Assembly (NCBI GenBank): GCA_031761405.1
Contig: JASEVX010000013.1
Location: forward strand, 55,332,782-55,396,781
DNA from: Serripes groenlandicus
Taxonomy: Eukaryota > Mollusca > Bivalvia > Cardiida > Cardiidae
DNA length: 64,000 bases
Direction: 5' to 3'
Shown here: piece after piece, positions 9,901 through 17,239 of the stretch
Layout: each line of letters starts with the position of its first letter
Position numbering within the stretch: the stretch's first letter is position 1
Program-made: the position numbers and the translations under genes
The notes under the pieces: model-generated
What the model saw: only the letters and a program-made list of their open reading frames with translations
Told to the model about the DNA's origin: nothing
The model's database searches: none

Positions 9901-11390
9901 TTTCGAAAGTCGTCTGCTTTTCAGGCATATTTGGTTATTAATGAGCAATTAAATCCCAGTATTATTAACTTCCATTTATAGACAATCTCCATATTTTTGT
10001 TTAGCTGGTCTTAACCCTTTCCCTCATATAGACGCTTTCTGATGCCTCTACAGCAGACAGCTTTTTGAAAACATAGTGACAAAAGAAAAAATTGCTCAAA
10101 ACAAGCAATTTCTCCTTTAGCCACAATGTTTTCCACGTTTAGTCATAGGTTATCCATTCAATTTCTTTTTTTTGACAAAATATGTTCAAAGTCGTCTGCT
10201 GCAGAATTGCCTTTGAGGGAAAGGGTTAAAATTGTTTGCTGCAGATTTCCTGTATGTAGGAAAGGGTTAAGTGTCTCAACAAGATTGATGATGTTTAGCC
10301 ATTGGTTTTTGAGAAATAGCGCAGACAATAATACAGTACAGTGGAATGTAAGGACAAACAATGTGGCATTCTTCATGTGCATGCAGCATAATGATTAAAA
10401 AACATAGACATGTGGATAGCTTAAGAACCATTTCCCACATATGGACACTTTCTGGTGCCTTTGCTGCAGGTTTTTTGTATGTGGGTTAACCCTTTCCCTC
10501 ATACAAACGCTTTCGGACGCTTCTGCAGCAGACGGCTTTTTGAAAACATACTGACAAAAGAAGAAATTGCACAAAACGTGCAATTTCTCCGTTTGCCACA
10601 CTGTTTTCCACTTTTAGTCATAGGTTATCCATTCAATTATGGAGATTTTCTATGTTTTGACAAAATACGTTCAAAGTCGTCTGCTGCAGAATTGTCGTAT
10701 GAGGGAAAGGGTTAACCATAAAGACGCTTTCTGACGCCTCTGAGCAAATTCTCCATTTGCCGCAATATTTTTAACTTTATTAAATACTTACACTTTCAAA
10801 AGTAGATTTTTATCTATAGTTTTGCTTAGATGTTTTCAGTCATCCGCGCTCGGCCAACTTTCTTTCCGATGATTGACAACAGTCAATGCGACATGCGTTA
10901 TTTGTCTTCCACCAATGGGCTAAGTCTATGTGGAAAAGCAGCCAGTTGCTTGGGAAGATTGTTGTGTGGAGTACTGGTGTGAGAAAACCAGGAAATGCAT
11001 GAGTAGGTGAACTGGTCGCCGTGATATATATAACAGAAATTGTTGAAAATGGCATTAAACCCCAATCAATCAATCAATCAATCAAAGTCATCCGCTGCAG
11101 TTTTGTTGTATGTGGAAAAGGGTTAAGTTACTGTAAGTGACAGTTTTAATTTGTTTTTATTATAATCCAAGCTGTTTGATCTGAGAATAATTGACAATTG
11201 TATGTTTTCCACAATATCTTCTCTTTTTTTTAAACAGGACTCACAAAGAATAATTCAAAAGCGCTGCACGGACACAGAGCCTCGTCATGGTGAACAGTGG
11301 TGTAGAATATCAAAGGACATTCAGAATTGGAGACTCAAAGCATCAGAGTTGCTTCCCTTAGTTGCAGAGTCAATACCTGTACCAACTTGA
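802..11390 (+). CDS. PRPF6: PRPF6 pre-mRNA processing factor 6, C-terminal part (six exons)
   Basis: Spliced coding parts are 802-903, 3122-3196, 5575-5776, 7525-7663, 9156-9282 and 11238-11390, joined in one open frame of 265 codons ending in TGA. All introns are GT-AG and the phases agree at every junction. The product reads as the HAT/TPR-like helical repeats at the C-terminus of PRPF6 (yeast Prp6), a U5 snRNP protein that bridges U5 and U4/U6 in the spliceosomal tri-snRNP in the nucleus. Diagnostic stretches include [38 protein letters not shown]-like [37 protein letters not shown] and EPRHGEQWC followed by SKDIQNW. Human PRPF6 is about 940 residues, so roughly the first 70% lies left of the window. 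Exon order and sequence match the family without gaps. Introns are 1.5-2.4 kb and mostly MITE and SINE sequence. Confidence 0.96.
938..1143 (-). mobile_element. TTAA-MITE in PRPF6 intron
   Basis: TTAA at 938-941 and 1140-1143, with left end CCCTTTCCCACATTC and right end GGGAAAGGG. The internal hairpin is reduced. Confidence 0.85.
1440..1680. mobile_element. Fragment of a terminal-hairpin element
   Basis: Contains GAGCTATTGTGATCACAC, the CATCCGTCTGTC run and GGAATGTTCCTTAGGTG, all shared with the elements at 12621-14172 and 14985-16791. The start hairpin is lost. Confidence 0.55.
1777..2078 (+). mobile_element. TTAA-MITE with an ~80-bp internal insertion
   Basis: Left end TTGAACCCTTTCCCACAT and right end GTCATCTGCTGCAG ... 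GGGAAAGGG. About 80 bp not found in other copies lie at roughly 1905-1985. Confidence 0.75.
2219..2476 (+). mobile_element. tRNA-derived SINE
   Basis: A tRNA-like head with box A-like TAGTGGTAGAGGG and box B GGTTCGATCCC, then the TACCAGTAGTACTGGTAAC middle, then a tail with GTTGAAAGTGGCATAAA and ATCAATCAATCA. Confidence 0.75.
2490..2580. repeat. Palindromic short element (CCTATG...CATAGG family)
   Basis: Arms ACCCTATGTG...GGTACTCA and TTTTGAGTACCCACAACATAGG flank CAGTGAGACT (about 2501-2560). It is related to the hairpins at 24286-24352, 24674-24738 and 52670-52735. Confidence 0.6.
2582..3039 (+). mobile_element. TTAA-MITE interrupted by a SINE
   Basis: TTAA at 2582-2585 and 3036-3039. The MITE halves are 2582-2697 and 2913-3039; the SINE between them carries a 13-bp target duplication of MITE sequence. 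Confidence 0.92.
2698..2912 (+). mobile_element. tRNA-derived SINE nested in a MITE, 13-bp TSD
   Basis: The head has GTGGTCGAGTGG (box A) and GGGTTCGATCCC (box B); the tail has CGCCGTGATATAACTG and GTTGAAAGCGGCGTAAA then AATAAA. It is flanked by CCTTTTGCCACAA at 2685-2697 and 2913-2925. Confidence 0.92.
3122..3196 (+). CDS. PRPF6: PRPF6 exon ([10 protein letters not shown])
   Basis: A 25-codon phase 0-0 exon between the acceptor ATTGTAG (ends 3121) and the donor GTAAGT (3197). It encodes [15 protein letters not shown] and then [10 protein letters not shown], one HAT repeat. It follows the previous exon directly in the PRPF6 family sequence. Confidence 0.95.
3285..3480 (+). mobile_element. 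Degraded SINE
   Basis: The GCTGGTGTCAGGATTATGG middle and the ATATAACTGAAAATATG, TTGAAAGCGGCATGAAAC tail match the SINEs nearby. The tRNA head is mostly lost. Confidence 0.65.
3531..3742 (-). mobile_element. TTAA-MITE
   Basis: Left end TTAACCTTTCCCACATA, subterminal CTGCAGCAGACGAC, hairpin TTGCTTGTTTTGAGCAA, and right part GTCGTCTGCTGCAG then GAGAGAAAGGG. The final TTAA is mutated. Confidence 0.8.
3870..4078 (-). mobile_element. TTAA-MITE, diverged
   Basis: Starts TTAAACCCTTTCCCACAT; CTGCAGCAAACAAC and GTCTGCTGCAG are visible. The right end is degraded. Confidence 0.7.
4083..4307 (+). mobile_element. TTAA-MITE
   Basis: Left end AACCCTAACCC then GACGCTTTTTGACGCC; hairpin ATTGCTC...AATAATTTC; right end GGAAAGGGTTAA. 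Confidence 0.8.
4304..4900 (+). repeat. Imperfect tandem duplication of MITE plus flank
   Basis: After the MITE at 4083-4307 comes TTATCCTTGTTTGTG ... TTTGCTGGGAAAAGGAATC ... GAACATGAATT. After the MITE at 4491-4721 the same flank recurs at about 4729-4885. A block of about 410 bp (MITE and its right flank) was therefore duplicated and has diverged. Confidence 0.75.
4491..4721 (+). mobile_element. TTAA-MITE
   Basis: Starts TTACCCTTTCCCACATG and ends GGATAGGGTTAA. The internal ATTGCTCATAATGAGCTAT hairpin is recognisable. Confidence 0.8.
4900..5245. other. No gene seen; degraded MITE-like traces
   Basis: AT-rich. Short pieces such as TCAATTTCTCCTTTTCCCACA resemble MITE interiors, but no ends can be placed. 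Confidence 0.4.
5246..5463 (+). mobile_element. TTAA-MITE just upstream of a PRPF6 exon
   Basis: TTAACCCTTTCCCTCATATA start; CTGCAGCAGACGGC and GTCGTCTGCTGCA pair; right end GGGAAAGGGTTA. It ends 112 bp before the exon at 5575. Confidence 0.88.
5575..5776 (+). CDS. PRPF6: PRPF6 exon ([12 protein letters not shown] ... NIAQTLMAK)
   Basis: A 202-bp exon, phase 0 in and phase 1 out, between the acceptor TCACTACAG (ends 5574) and the donor GTAAGG (5777). It encodes two HAT repeats with the conserved [30 protein letters not shown] and [11 protein letters not shown] stretches. Confidence 0.97.
5867..6252. mobile_element. Unclassified inverted-repeat element rich in CGTTCCGTTC
   Basis: The ends ACATCATGAAATTGACAAT (left) and ATTGTCAATTTAATGATGT (right) are inverted copies of each other. 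The interior is rich in GCTCCGCTCCGTTCC, GTTTCGTTCA and CAATGAGCGAAGCAATCATG stretches. There is no coding potential. It sits in the PRPF6 intron next to a MITE. Confidence 0.6.
6253..6482 (+). mobile_element. TTAA-MITE, full length
   Basis: TTAA at 6253-6256 and 6479-6482. Hairpin ATTGCACAAAATGTGCAAT; subterminal CTGCAGCAGACGGC / GTCGTCTGCTGCAG. Confidence 0.92.
6485..6700 (+). mobile_element. SINE fragment (CGGCCAACTTTC type), rearranged
   Basis: Contains AACTTTCTTTCTAACG, TGGAAAAGCAGCCAGTTGCT and CACATGAGTAGGTGA in the order seen in the complete SINE at 15173-15471. Both ends are missing. Confidence 0.65.
6730..6812 (+). mobile_element. 3' fragment of a TTAA-MITE
   Basis: Ends TCAAAAGTTGTCTGCTGCAT then GGGAAAGGGCTAA and abuts the next MITE. 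Confidence 0.6.
6811..7113 (+). mobile_element. TTAA-MITE interrupted by a TATACCCCC element
   Basis: Left end CTAACCCTTTCCCACATAC; right end GTCATCTGCTGCAG ... GAGAGGGTTAA. About 150 bp from 6865 (TATACCCCCTTCGAAG ... CGGGCTGTCTGTCTGCC ... AAAAGGAGATGTG) matches the family at 19139-19281. Confidence 0.8.
7110..7182 (+). mobile_element. 5' half of a TTAA-MITE sharing its TTAA with the previous copy
   Basis: Starts TTAATCCCCTTTCCAACAT and keeps GACGCCTCTGCAGCAGACA, then breaks off. Confidence 0.7.
7214..7432 (+). mobile_element. TTAA-MITE
   Basis: TTAA at 7214-7217 and 7429-7432; hairpin ATTGCTCAAAACGAGCAAT. The right subterminal motif is partly deleted. Confidence 0.88.
7429..7497 (+). mobile_element. 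3' end of a TTAA-MITE next to a PRPF6 exon
   Basis: TAGATGTTTTTAAAGTCATC then TGCTGCGGATTC; it ends about 27 bp before the exon at 7525. Confidence 0.65.
7525..7663 (+). CDS. PRPF6: PRPF6 exon ([15 protein letters not shown] ... CEHDPHVLL)
   Basis: A 139-bp exon between the acceptor TTTTGACAG (ends 7524) and the donor GTAAGT (7664). It completes an Ala codon and reads [16 protein letters not shown], then [20 protein letters not shown] truncated MITE end stops about 27 bp before the acceptor, and an intact MITE starts 14 bp after the exon. Confidence 0.97.
7677..7888 (-). mobile_element. TTAA-MITE 14 bp from a PRPF6 splice donor
   Basis: TTAA at 7677-7680 and 7885-7888. Left CCCTCATACGACAATTCTG; CTGCAGACGAC; hairpin TTATTGAGCAATTTC. 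Confidence 0.9.
7885..7973 (-). mobile_element. Short TTAA-MITE derivative sharing TTAA
   Basis: 89 bp from TTAACAGATACAACGAATC through CTGCAGCAGATGAC to GGGAAAGGGTTAA (7970-7973). It has lost its hairpin centre. Confidence 0.75.
7990..8680. other. No gene; repeat traces including a TGTACAGTCGAAACCTG element
   Basis: Positions 8170-8350 contain a degraded SINE tail (CCTGATATGACTGAAATAAC then AAATGGCATAAAATC). Positions 8500-8665 hold a repeat with AAAGACCACC and GGAGGTCTTTAT pieces, possibly an inverted-repeat element. No exon signal was seen. Confidence 0.45.
8680..9136 (-). mobile_element. TTAA-MITE interrupted by a GTCCC-ended TIR element
   Basis: Left part 8680-8774 (TTAACTCTGTC ... GCAGATGACTTTG). 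Right part 9025-9136 (hairpin region GAAATTGCTTCTTTTGTCAC, TCTGCTGCAG, GTGGGAAAGG, TTAA). It ends 19 bp before a PRPF6 exon. Confidence 0.75.
8775..9024. mobile_element. TIR element, ends GTCCCACGAGAAAACC / GGTTTTCTCACGGGAC
   Basis: 250 bp with inverted ends of about 25 bp (GTCCCACGAGAAAACCAAC and its inverted partner), inserted in a MITE. The centre has GATTAGCCTGCGAGGACTGC then GCAGGCTGATTTG, itself an inverted pair. It is non-coding and superfamily is not assigned. Confidence 0.75.
9156..9282 (+). CDS. PRPF6: PRPF6 exon ([21 protein letters not shown])
   Basis: A 127-bp exon between the acceptor TTATTTTCAG (ends 9155) and the donor GTAAGA (9283). It encodes [15 protein letters not shown] and then the [16 protein letters not shown] repeat. 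The right end (TTAA, 9133-9136) of an interrupted MITE is only 19 bp upstream of the acceptor AG. Confidence 0.97.
9336..9516 (-). repeat. 3' LTR of the TRIM-like element
   Basis: Same length as the other LTR but clearly diverged, e.g. ACACACCACTATACTATA versus ATAGACCACTATATTACA at its inner end. Confidence 0.82.
9618..9798 (-). repeat. 5' LTR of the TRIM-like element
   Basis: Keeps canonical TGTAA...TTACA ends; the flanking 5-bp target duplication is not clear. Confidence 0.82.
10011..10229 (+). mobile_element. TTAA-MITE
   Basis: TTAA at 10011-10014 and 10226-10229; GACGCTTTCTGATGCCTC, hairpin ATTGCTCAAAACAAGCAAT, GTCGTCTGCTGCAG. Confidence 0.9.
10226..10270 (+). mobile_element. 3' remnant of a TTAA-MITE sharing TTAA
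   Basis: TTAAAATTGTTTGCTGCAG then GGAAAGGGTTAA; only the last 45 bp remain. Confidence 0.65.
10427..10489 (+). mobile_element. Collapsed TTAA-MITE ends
   Basis: CATTTCCCACATATGGACAC joins directly to TTTGCTGCAGG ... GTGGGTTAA, so the centre is deleted. Confidence 0.6.
10486..10715 (+). mobile_element. TTAA-MITE, full length (230 bp)
   Basis: TTAACCCTTTCCCTCATAC start; CTGCAGCAGACGGC / GTCGTCTGCTGCAG; hairpin ATTGCACAAAACGTGCAAT; GAGGGAAAGGGTTAA end. Confidence 0.93.
10712..11126 (+). mobile_element. TTAA-MITE interrupted by a SINE, sharing TTAA with its neighbour
   Basis: Left part TTAACCATAAAGACGC to about 10848. Right part from 11088, with GCTGCAG and GGAAAAGGGTTAA. Confidence 0.82.
10849..11085 (+). 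mobile_element. SINE (CGGCCAACTTTC type), 5'-truncated, with TSD
   Basis: Starts GCTCGGCCAACTTTC and ends ATTAAACCCCAATCAATCAA. It is flanked by AGTCATCCGC on both sides, a duplication of MITE sequence. The tRNA head is missing. Confidence 0.83.
11238..11390 (+). CDS. PRPF6: PRPF6 terminal coding exon with stop
   Basis: Follows the acceptor TTTAAACAG (ends 11237) and holds 50 codons plus TGA at 11388-11390. It contains the EPRHGEQWC and [10 protein letters not shown] stretches typical of the PRPF6 C-terminus and ends ESIPVPT. No clear AATAAA was seen in the first few hundred bases downstream, so the 3' UTR end is not placed. Confidence 0.95.
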   Translation, partial: DSQRIIQKRCTDTEPRHGEQWCRISKDIQNWRLKASELLPLVAESIPVPT

Positions 11391-11407
11391 GAAGTGTTAG
11401 TGACAGT

Positions 11408-12110
11408 GTCTGAGGAATGGGGATAGTTTGGGGTTATACCTTACTGTGATGTTATTTTTGGTGGCATATGTTTGGAAAATATCCATGAGGAAAAATCATT
11501 TATAGATATTTGTATCTAGAAGGCTTTATGAGCAATTTCTCCTTTTGCCATAATGTTTTCAAAATACATCTAATATTGTATATGTGGGAAAGGTTTAACC
11601 CATATGTGAGGAATGCTGAAGGTTTGGGTTTGGGGTAATCCCTTACTCTGTCATGTTATTTTTGGCGGCGAGTCATATGTTTTGAAGAGATCAATGAAAG
11701 AATTAGCAACCTATGGAAATGTACATGATGAACATTCATTTATAGATCTTGGTATCTATCTAGCGGGCTTTACGAGCAATTCCTCCTTTTGCCATAATGT
11801 TTTCATAAGTCGTCTGCTGCAAAGGCGTCAAAATGCCTCTACATGTATATGTGGGAAAGGTTTAATATGTGAGGAATGCTGAGTGTTTGGGTTTTGGGTT
11901 ATCCCTTACTCTGATGCTATTTTTGGCGGCGTCATATGTTTTGAAGAGATCAATGAAAAAGATTTAGCAACCTATGGAAATATACATAAGGAACATTCAT
12001 TGATAGATATTGGTATCTATCTAGCGGACTTTACGAGCAATTTCTCCCTTTTGCCACAATTTTTTTAAAAAGGCTGTATAATGCATTTAATATTGTATAT
12101 GTGGGAAAGA
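11408..12110 (+). repeat. Three-copy tandem repeat downstream of PRPF6
   Basis: Copies begin near 11408, 11603 and 11870. Each has TGAGGAATG, a TTGGGTTTxGGG stretch, TTATTTTTGGCGGC, TTTTGAAGAGATCAATGAAA, TTGGTATCTATCTAGCGG and a MITE-like 3' half with GAGCAATTTCTCC ending GTGGGAAAGG. The unit of about 250 bp thus contains a captured MITE end. It could be part of the PRPF6 3' UTR. Confidence 0.75.
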
Positions 12111-12413
12111 GTCGACTCCTATTGACTGTATACTTTTCTTACCAGTAACTTGGTTTTCTGGTGGAAATATAGAAGTAAATCTATGGTTTTGGTAAACAGT
12201 TGATAACATCCTGGTGGATGAAGTAATTGCACATCATAAGCAAGTCATCTTTTCTCACTATGTTTTCAAACCAACAATTTCGTCTCCTGCGTATTTGTCA
12301 TATGAGGGTTTTGATAGTAAGGGCTGGTTGGTCCAAGACTTGACCAAACTCGTATAAAAAATTCCCTGAAATCATTATAGTTAAACCATTTACATGAGGT
12401 GTTATCAGGGCCA
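12110..12413. other. No gene seen
   Basis: One MITE-like trace (12200-12320, ACATCATAAGCAAGTC, ATGTTTTCAAACC, TATTTGTCATATGAGGG). Otherwise unrecognised AT-rich DNA. Confidence 0.4.
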
Positions 12414-14217
12414 TATCGAGGGTTTGGCGTGAAACGTGTAACTAAAATTGGTATTTTTTTTTATCAACATTAATCACCTCACCATAAGGTCTTTAGAAGC
12501 GTTAAATAATTTTTCTTGGTAAACAATGGAAATAAAGGTGCCATTGCTCGTTCTGAGCAATGGCACCTAGATTTGCATTGTTTACAAAGGGGTCAAAATT
12601 GACCCTAAACCAAGGTTTTTAGATCACCTTAGCCGAAGGCTGAAGGTGAGCTATTCTGATCACTTTTTGTCCGTCGTCCGTCGTCCGTCCGGTGTTAACT
12701 TTTAGCTTTAAACATCAACTCCTCCCAAACTCCAAGGACAATTTTTGTGAAACATCACAGGACTGTTCCTCTGGTTGGCCTCTTTCAAAGTTGTTCAAAG
12801 ATTTAAATTCCATTGAGAACTTTGGTTGCTGCGGCATCAGAAAGGGGACAAAATGTCCAAACTTTGAAAATCTTCTCCTCCGAATCTGCCTGTCAGATTC
12901 AAATATAATTTGGTAGAAATGTTCCTTGGGTGACCCTCTATAAAAATTGTTCAAGCCATACTGATTGGTCGAAAAACATGGCAGTCAGGCGGCATCAAAA
13001 AAGGGGCAAAATGACAATAATAAAGTATCCTTATAAAAGTGCTTGTCTGATTTAAAGATAGTTTTGTAGAAATGTTCTTTCATTGATCATCTACATACTT
13101 TGTCAAGCCATATTGATTTGTTGAAAGGCATAGCAACCAAGCAGCATCAGAAAAGGAGTAAAATTAACTTTTTGCTTCAAATGACATATGGTTATTAGAT
13201 TGATGGTCTAAGGGAGGTAACACTTGGCAGAGTATTATGCAAGGGCAATCTCCTTCGCAGAGTTGTCGTTCCTTACACTCACCATACACTATCAATCAGG
13301 TGATCGATTTAATGTCCAAACTTTAAAAATCTTCTCCTCCGAATCTGCCTGTCAGATTCAAATATAATTTGGTAGAAATGTTCCTTGGGTGACCCTCTAT
13401 AAAATGTGTTCAAGCCATACTGATTGGTCGAAAAACATGGCAGTCAGGCGGCATCAGAAAAGGGGCAAAATGACAAAATTTGAAAATTCCATTTTTTATG
13501 AAAGTGTTTGTCTGATTTTAAAAAAATATAATACGAATCTTACTGTAATGATCCTCTATTTAATTTGTTTAAGCCGTTTTGATTGGTTACACAATCATAT
13601 CAACCAGGCGTCGTCACAAAAAGGGTAAATTGAACTTTTAGCTACAAATGACAACCAACTCCTACCATTCCAATAGACCAATTTCCACAAAACATCACAA
13701 GAATGTTCCTTTGGTGGTCCTCTTTCAAAATTTTTCAAAGATTTAAATTCCATTGATAACTTTGGTTGCTGCGGCATCAGAAAGTGAGAAAAATACCCAA
13801 ATTTTAAAATCCTTTTCCTCCATAATCTACTTGTGCGATTGCAAGATAATTTGGTAGAAATGTTCCTTAAGTGACCCTCTAAATAAACTGTTGAAGCCAT
13901 ATTGATTTCGTTGAAAAACAGGGCAGCAAGGCGGCATCAGGAAAGGTGCAAAATGACAAAAACTTTATAATTCCATTCTTATTAAAGTTCTTGTTAGATT
14001 TCAAGATATAAATGGCCTTTACTGATAAGCTGTTTCTTGAGAAGTGTCCACTCCTTTGCAGTTTCATTTGCATTCCCTGATAAAATTTTCCAAGATATTT
14101 GCAGTTAAATATTTGCTACTAATTTACTATCAATTAGGTGATCGATTTAGGGCCATCTTGGCCCTCTTGTTTAAAATAGGTTTTTAGTTACAACCGTTTC
14201 ACGCCAAGCTCTCGATA
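12414..14217. mobile_element. TATCGAGGG-ended MITE interrupted by a hairpin-ended element
   Basis: Outer pieces 12414-12620 and 14173-14217 make one MITE with ends TATCGAGGGTTTGGCGTGAA and ACGCCAAGCTCTCGATA. The interior palindrome is GGTGCCATTGCTC...GAGCAATGGCACC at about 12538-12571. The insert is listed separately. Confidence 0.85.
12621..14172 (-). mobile_element. Terminal-hairpin non-autonomous element (Helentron-like?)
   Basis: Read on the - strand it starts ACAAGAGGGCCAAGATGGCC and ends with a CACCTT...GCC hairpin and GGTGATCT. On the + strand the first part includes ATTCTGATCACTTTTTGTCC and repeated GTCCGTC. The core has several copies of the GGAACATTTCTACCAAATTA type (reverse: TTGGTAGAAATGTTCCTTGG) with a period near 300 bp, alternating with CTGCGGCATCAGAAA. 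No target duplication is seen, fitting but not proving a Helitron-related origin. No Rep/helicase is present. Confidence 0.65.
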
Positions 14218-14254
14218 TTCTGGTTGTCCTAACACACCCAGTGCTTGGCAAGGC

Positions 14255-14515
14255 TTTCCATATTTTTCACAGATGATTTCAAAGTCGTCTGCTGCAGATG
14301 TTTTCCATTGCCTCTCACCTCTGATCTATGTGAGAAAGTAGTCAGTGGCTTCGAAAGATTGTTGTGTAAGTACTGGTGTGGGAAAGCCAGGAAAACATGG
14401 GTAGGTGCACTGACCGCCGTGATATGACCAAAGCTGTTGAAAGCGGCGTTAAACTCCAAACAAACAAACAAACAAATCGTCTGCTGCAGATTTGTTGTAG
14501 TTTGGAAAGGATTAC
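14255..14515. mobile_element. SINE in a MITE 3' end, with TSD
   Basis: A 5'-truncated SINE (about 14298-14476, ending GTTGAAAGCGGCGTTAAAC then CAAACAAACAAA) is flanked by TCGTCTGCTGCAGAT, which is the subterminal motif of the MITE it entered. Confidence 0.8.
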
Positions 14516-14566
14516 AATGTTATCAATTTTGAATCCTAAAAATAACATCGTCAGATAAGTCTTTGA

Positions 14567-14765
14567 TTGAACCCTTTCCCTCATATACACCCTTTTCGAT
14601 GCCTCTGCAGCAGACAGCTTTTTGAAAACATAGTGACAAAAGAAGAAATTGCTCAAAACGAGCAATTTCTTATTTTGCCACAATGTTTTCCACTTTTAGT
14701 CATAGGTTATCCATTCAATTATAGAGATTTTCTATTTTTTGACAAAATAATTTCAAAGTCGTCGA
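14567..14765 (+). mobile_element. TTAA-MITE, 3'-truncated
   Basis: TTGAACCCTTTCCCTCATAT start, CTGCAGCAGACAGC, hairpin ATTGCTCAAAACGAGCAAT. It breaks off inside GTCGTC. Confidence 0.85.
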
Positions 14766-15172
14766 TAATAGTTATCCATCTAGTGCCATGCACGGAAGGC
14801 ATGGCATGAACCAATTTTGGAAACATAGTGGGAAAAGAGAGGGTGGTCTTGGTAAAGACTAGCAGGTCATGGATGGCTTATTAAAATGTTAAGAAAATAA
14901 TTATTAAGTCTTACTTTTTGTAAATAAAGCATTTTCATTCTATTTTGAAATGTGTATCATTATTTTTTTTAACTTCCCTGAACACGAAGCGTTCAAGGTG
15001 AGCTTTTGTGATCACTCACCATCCGTCGTCTTCGTCCGTCTGTTCACAATTTCATATAAACAAATTTTCCTCCTAAACCAATTTCAAAATAAGTTCACAG
15101 AAATGTTCCTTAAGTAGTCCTGTTTTAAATTTGTTCAATGAATTCAACAATGCAGAACTTTTGTTGCTGCGG

Positions 15173-15471
15173 TGTCGAGTCCCGGTAGTTCTATTGGTAA
15201 CGACATGGGCTGTCAATCCAGGGGTTGTGAGTTCAAATCCCGGCTCGGCCAACTTTCTTTACGACGTTTGACAAAAGTAATTGCGACATGCGTCATTTGT
15301 CTTCCACCATTGGGCTTAGTCTATGGGGAAAAGCAGCTAGTTGCTTGGGAAAATTGTTGTGTGGGAGTACTGGTGTGCGAAAACCAGGAAACACATGAGT
15401 AGGTGAACTGGCCGCCGTGATATGACTGAAAAATTGTTAAAAACGGCGTTGAACCCCAATCAATCAATCAA
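15173..15471 (+). mobile_element. Full-length tRNA-derived SINE with 12-bp TSD
   Basis: Head with box A-like TAGTTCTATTGGTAACG and box B GAGTTCAAATCCC, body CGGCCAACTTTC..., tail GCCGCCGTGATATGACTG, AAACGGCGTTGAACCCC and (AATC)n. TSD TTGTTGCTGCGG at 15161-15172 and 15472-15483. Confidence 0.92.
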
Positions 15472-15643
15472 TTGTTGCTGCGGCATCAGAAAAGAGGAAA
15501 AATGTCAACACTTCTTGTCCAAAAGTAAAGGCCTGATTGGAAATTTATTTTTGCACAAATGTTACCCTCTACTAAGATCGTTCGAATTATTCCGATACAT
15601 TGAAAAACATGGCTACCAGGGGGTGGAGCTTGTTTTCCTTATA

Positions 15644-15869
15644 GGAATCCGCTGTGGTCGAGTGGTTAGCGTCGGGGATTTCGAAACCGGGTGTCCCGGG
15701 TTCGATCCCCAGTCGCGGCACTACGGTCATGGTGGAGTGCCCTTGGGCAAGGCACATTTTCTAGTCTAGTACTGGTTTGTTTACCCAGGGATCATGAATA
15801 ATTAAATTTAATTGCGCGCTAAATGACCTTAGCTGTCGATGCGCCATAAAACAATATACATTCATTCAT
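15644..15869 (+). mobile_element. tRNA-derived SINE with 13-bp TSD
   Basis: GTGGTCGAGTGGTTAGCG (box A) and GGGTTCGATCCCC (box B). The body has CAAGGCACATTTTCTAG and the tail CATTCATT. TSD TGTTTTCCTTATA at 15631-15643 and 15870-15882. Confidence 0.92.
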
Positions 15870-16810
15870 TGTTTTCCTTATATGTGTATAGTAAAAACTT
15901 AAAAAATCTGCATGTCCAAAAGTGCTGGCCTGTTTTGAAAATAATATGGCACAAATGTTCCGTGAGTGACCCTCTTTCAAGATTGTTAAAATTATTCCGA
16001 TCCGTTTATAAATCATGGCCTCCGGGGAGGAGCTTGTTTTCCTTATACCGGTATGTGTTTAGTAAAAACTTAAAAAATCCTTTTTATTCAAAAGTACTGG
16101 CTCGTTTTGAAAATAATATGGCACAAATGTTCCTTGGGCGACTCTCTTTCAAGATTGTTAAAATTATTCCGATCCTTTTATAAAACATGGCCTCCGGGGG
16201 GGGCGGAGCTTGTTTTCCTTATATGTATATATTGTGAAAACTCAAAGCATCTTCTTGTCCATAAATGCTGGCCCATTATAGAAAATAATATGGCACAAAT
16301 GTTCCTTGGGCGACCCTCTTTCAAGATTGTTCAAATTATTCCGATCCGTTTATAAAACATGGCCTCCGGGGGGGGGGGGGGGGCGCAGATTGTTTTCCTG
16401 ATATGTATATCTAGTGAAAACTTTAAACATCTTCTGGTCCATAAGTATTGGCCCGATTTAAAACATAATTCACCACAAATGTTCCTAAAGTGACCCTCTT
16501 TCAAGAATGTTGAAATTATTAGGATCCATTGATATTTATGACAAGAAGGGGGATGTTGCTCGTATGTATATACATGTACAGTGTAAAAACACGTAGTCCT
16601 TTAAAATAATTTGGCACAAATTTTTCTTGGGTGACCCTCTACCAAAACTGTTAAAATTACAAGAATCCATTGATAAATATGACCACAAGGGGGCATAGCT
16701 TGTTTTCCTTGTATGCATATCGTAAGAACATTGAAAACTGATTTCGATTAAATCAGGTGAGCGATTTAGGACCATCACAGTCCTCTTGTTATTATATATA
16801 GTAATGGTAT

Positions 16811-17239
16811 GTCTAGTGGTGGGCCGATGATCGATTATAATCGAAAGTTGATCGGATATGCATAACATTGGCGATAATCGATTGCATTTTACCACAATTG
16901 ATTATCAATCGGTTCACCTTTTTGCTTTATTCATGCTTGATTAATATTCGCTTCCACAAGGGAGATTACTCTTGCAGTCATGTTAGAAAACTCATATTTG
17001 ATGGGCTAGCATGTAAATACAACAACTTGAGATCGAAACAAAGTGGTTTTTTGGCAATAAAATTATACAACCTAGTAAAGACGAGACATTAAGCCGGTAT
17101 ATTTTTTATCAAATATAAATAATAAGAAGCCTTGCGAAGATTGAGGCTTGTTAAATACAATACTGTATGAACCGATTATATAATCGATGTTTAATCGAAT
17201 GAGGCAAAGCGATTGTAACCGATAGCCCCAACACTAGAC
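16811..17239. mobile_element. hAT-like non-autonomous element
   Basis: Ends GTCTAGTGGTGGGCCGATGA and CCCCAACACTAGAC form inverted ends of CTAGTGNTGGG type. Subterminal ATCGATTATAATCG-like repeats occur at both sides (ATTATATAATCGATG near 17180). Such ends are usual for hAT elements. An 8-bp duplication could not be resolved. The interior has no transposase frame. Confidence 0.6.

Larger units (their letters stand above)
14985..16791 (-). mobile_element. Terminal-hairpin element with ~175-bp tandem core, two SINEs inside
   Basis: The + strand left end is GAACACGAAGCGTTC then AAGGTGAGCTTTTGTGATCAC and repeated CGTCCGTC. The right end is CAGGTGAGCGATTTAGGACC then ACAGTCCTCTTGTT. From 15855 to 16740 four to five copies of a unit of about 175 bp carry CTTGTTTTCCTTATA, AATATGGCACAAATGTTCC and ATGGCCTCCGGGG. 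SINEs at 15173 and 15644 interrupt it. A G-run occurs near 16368. Confidence 0.7.
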
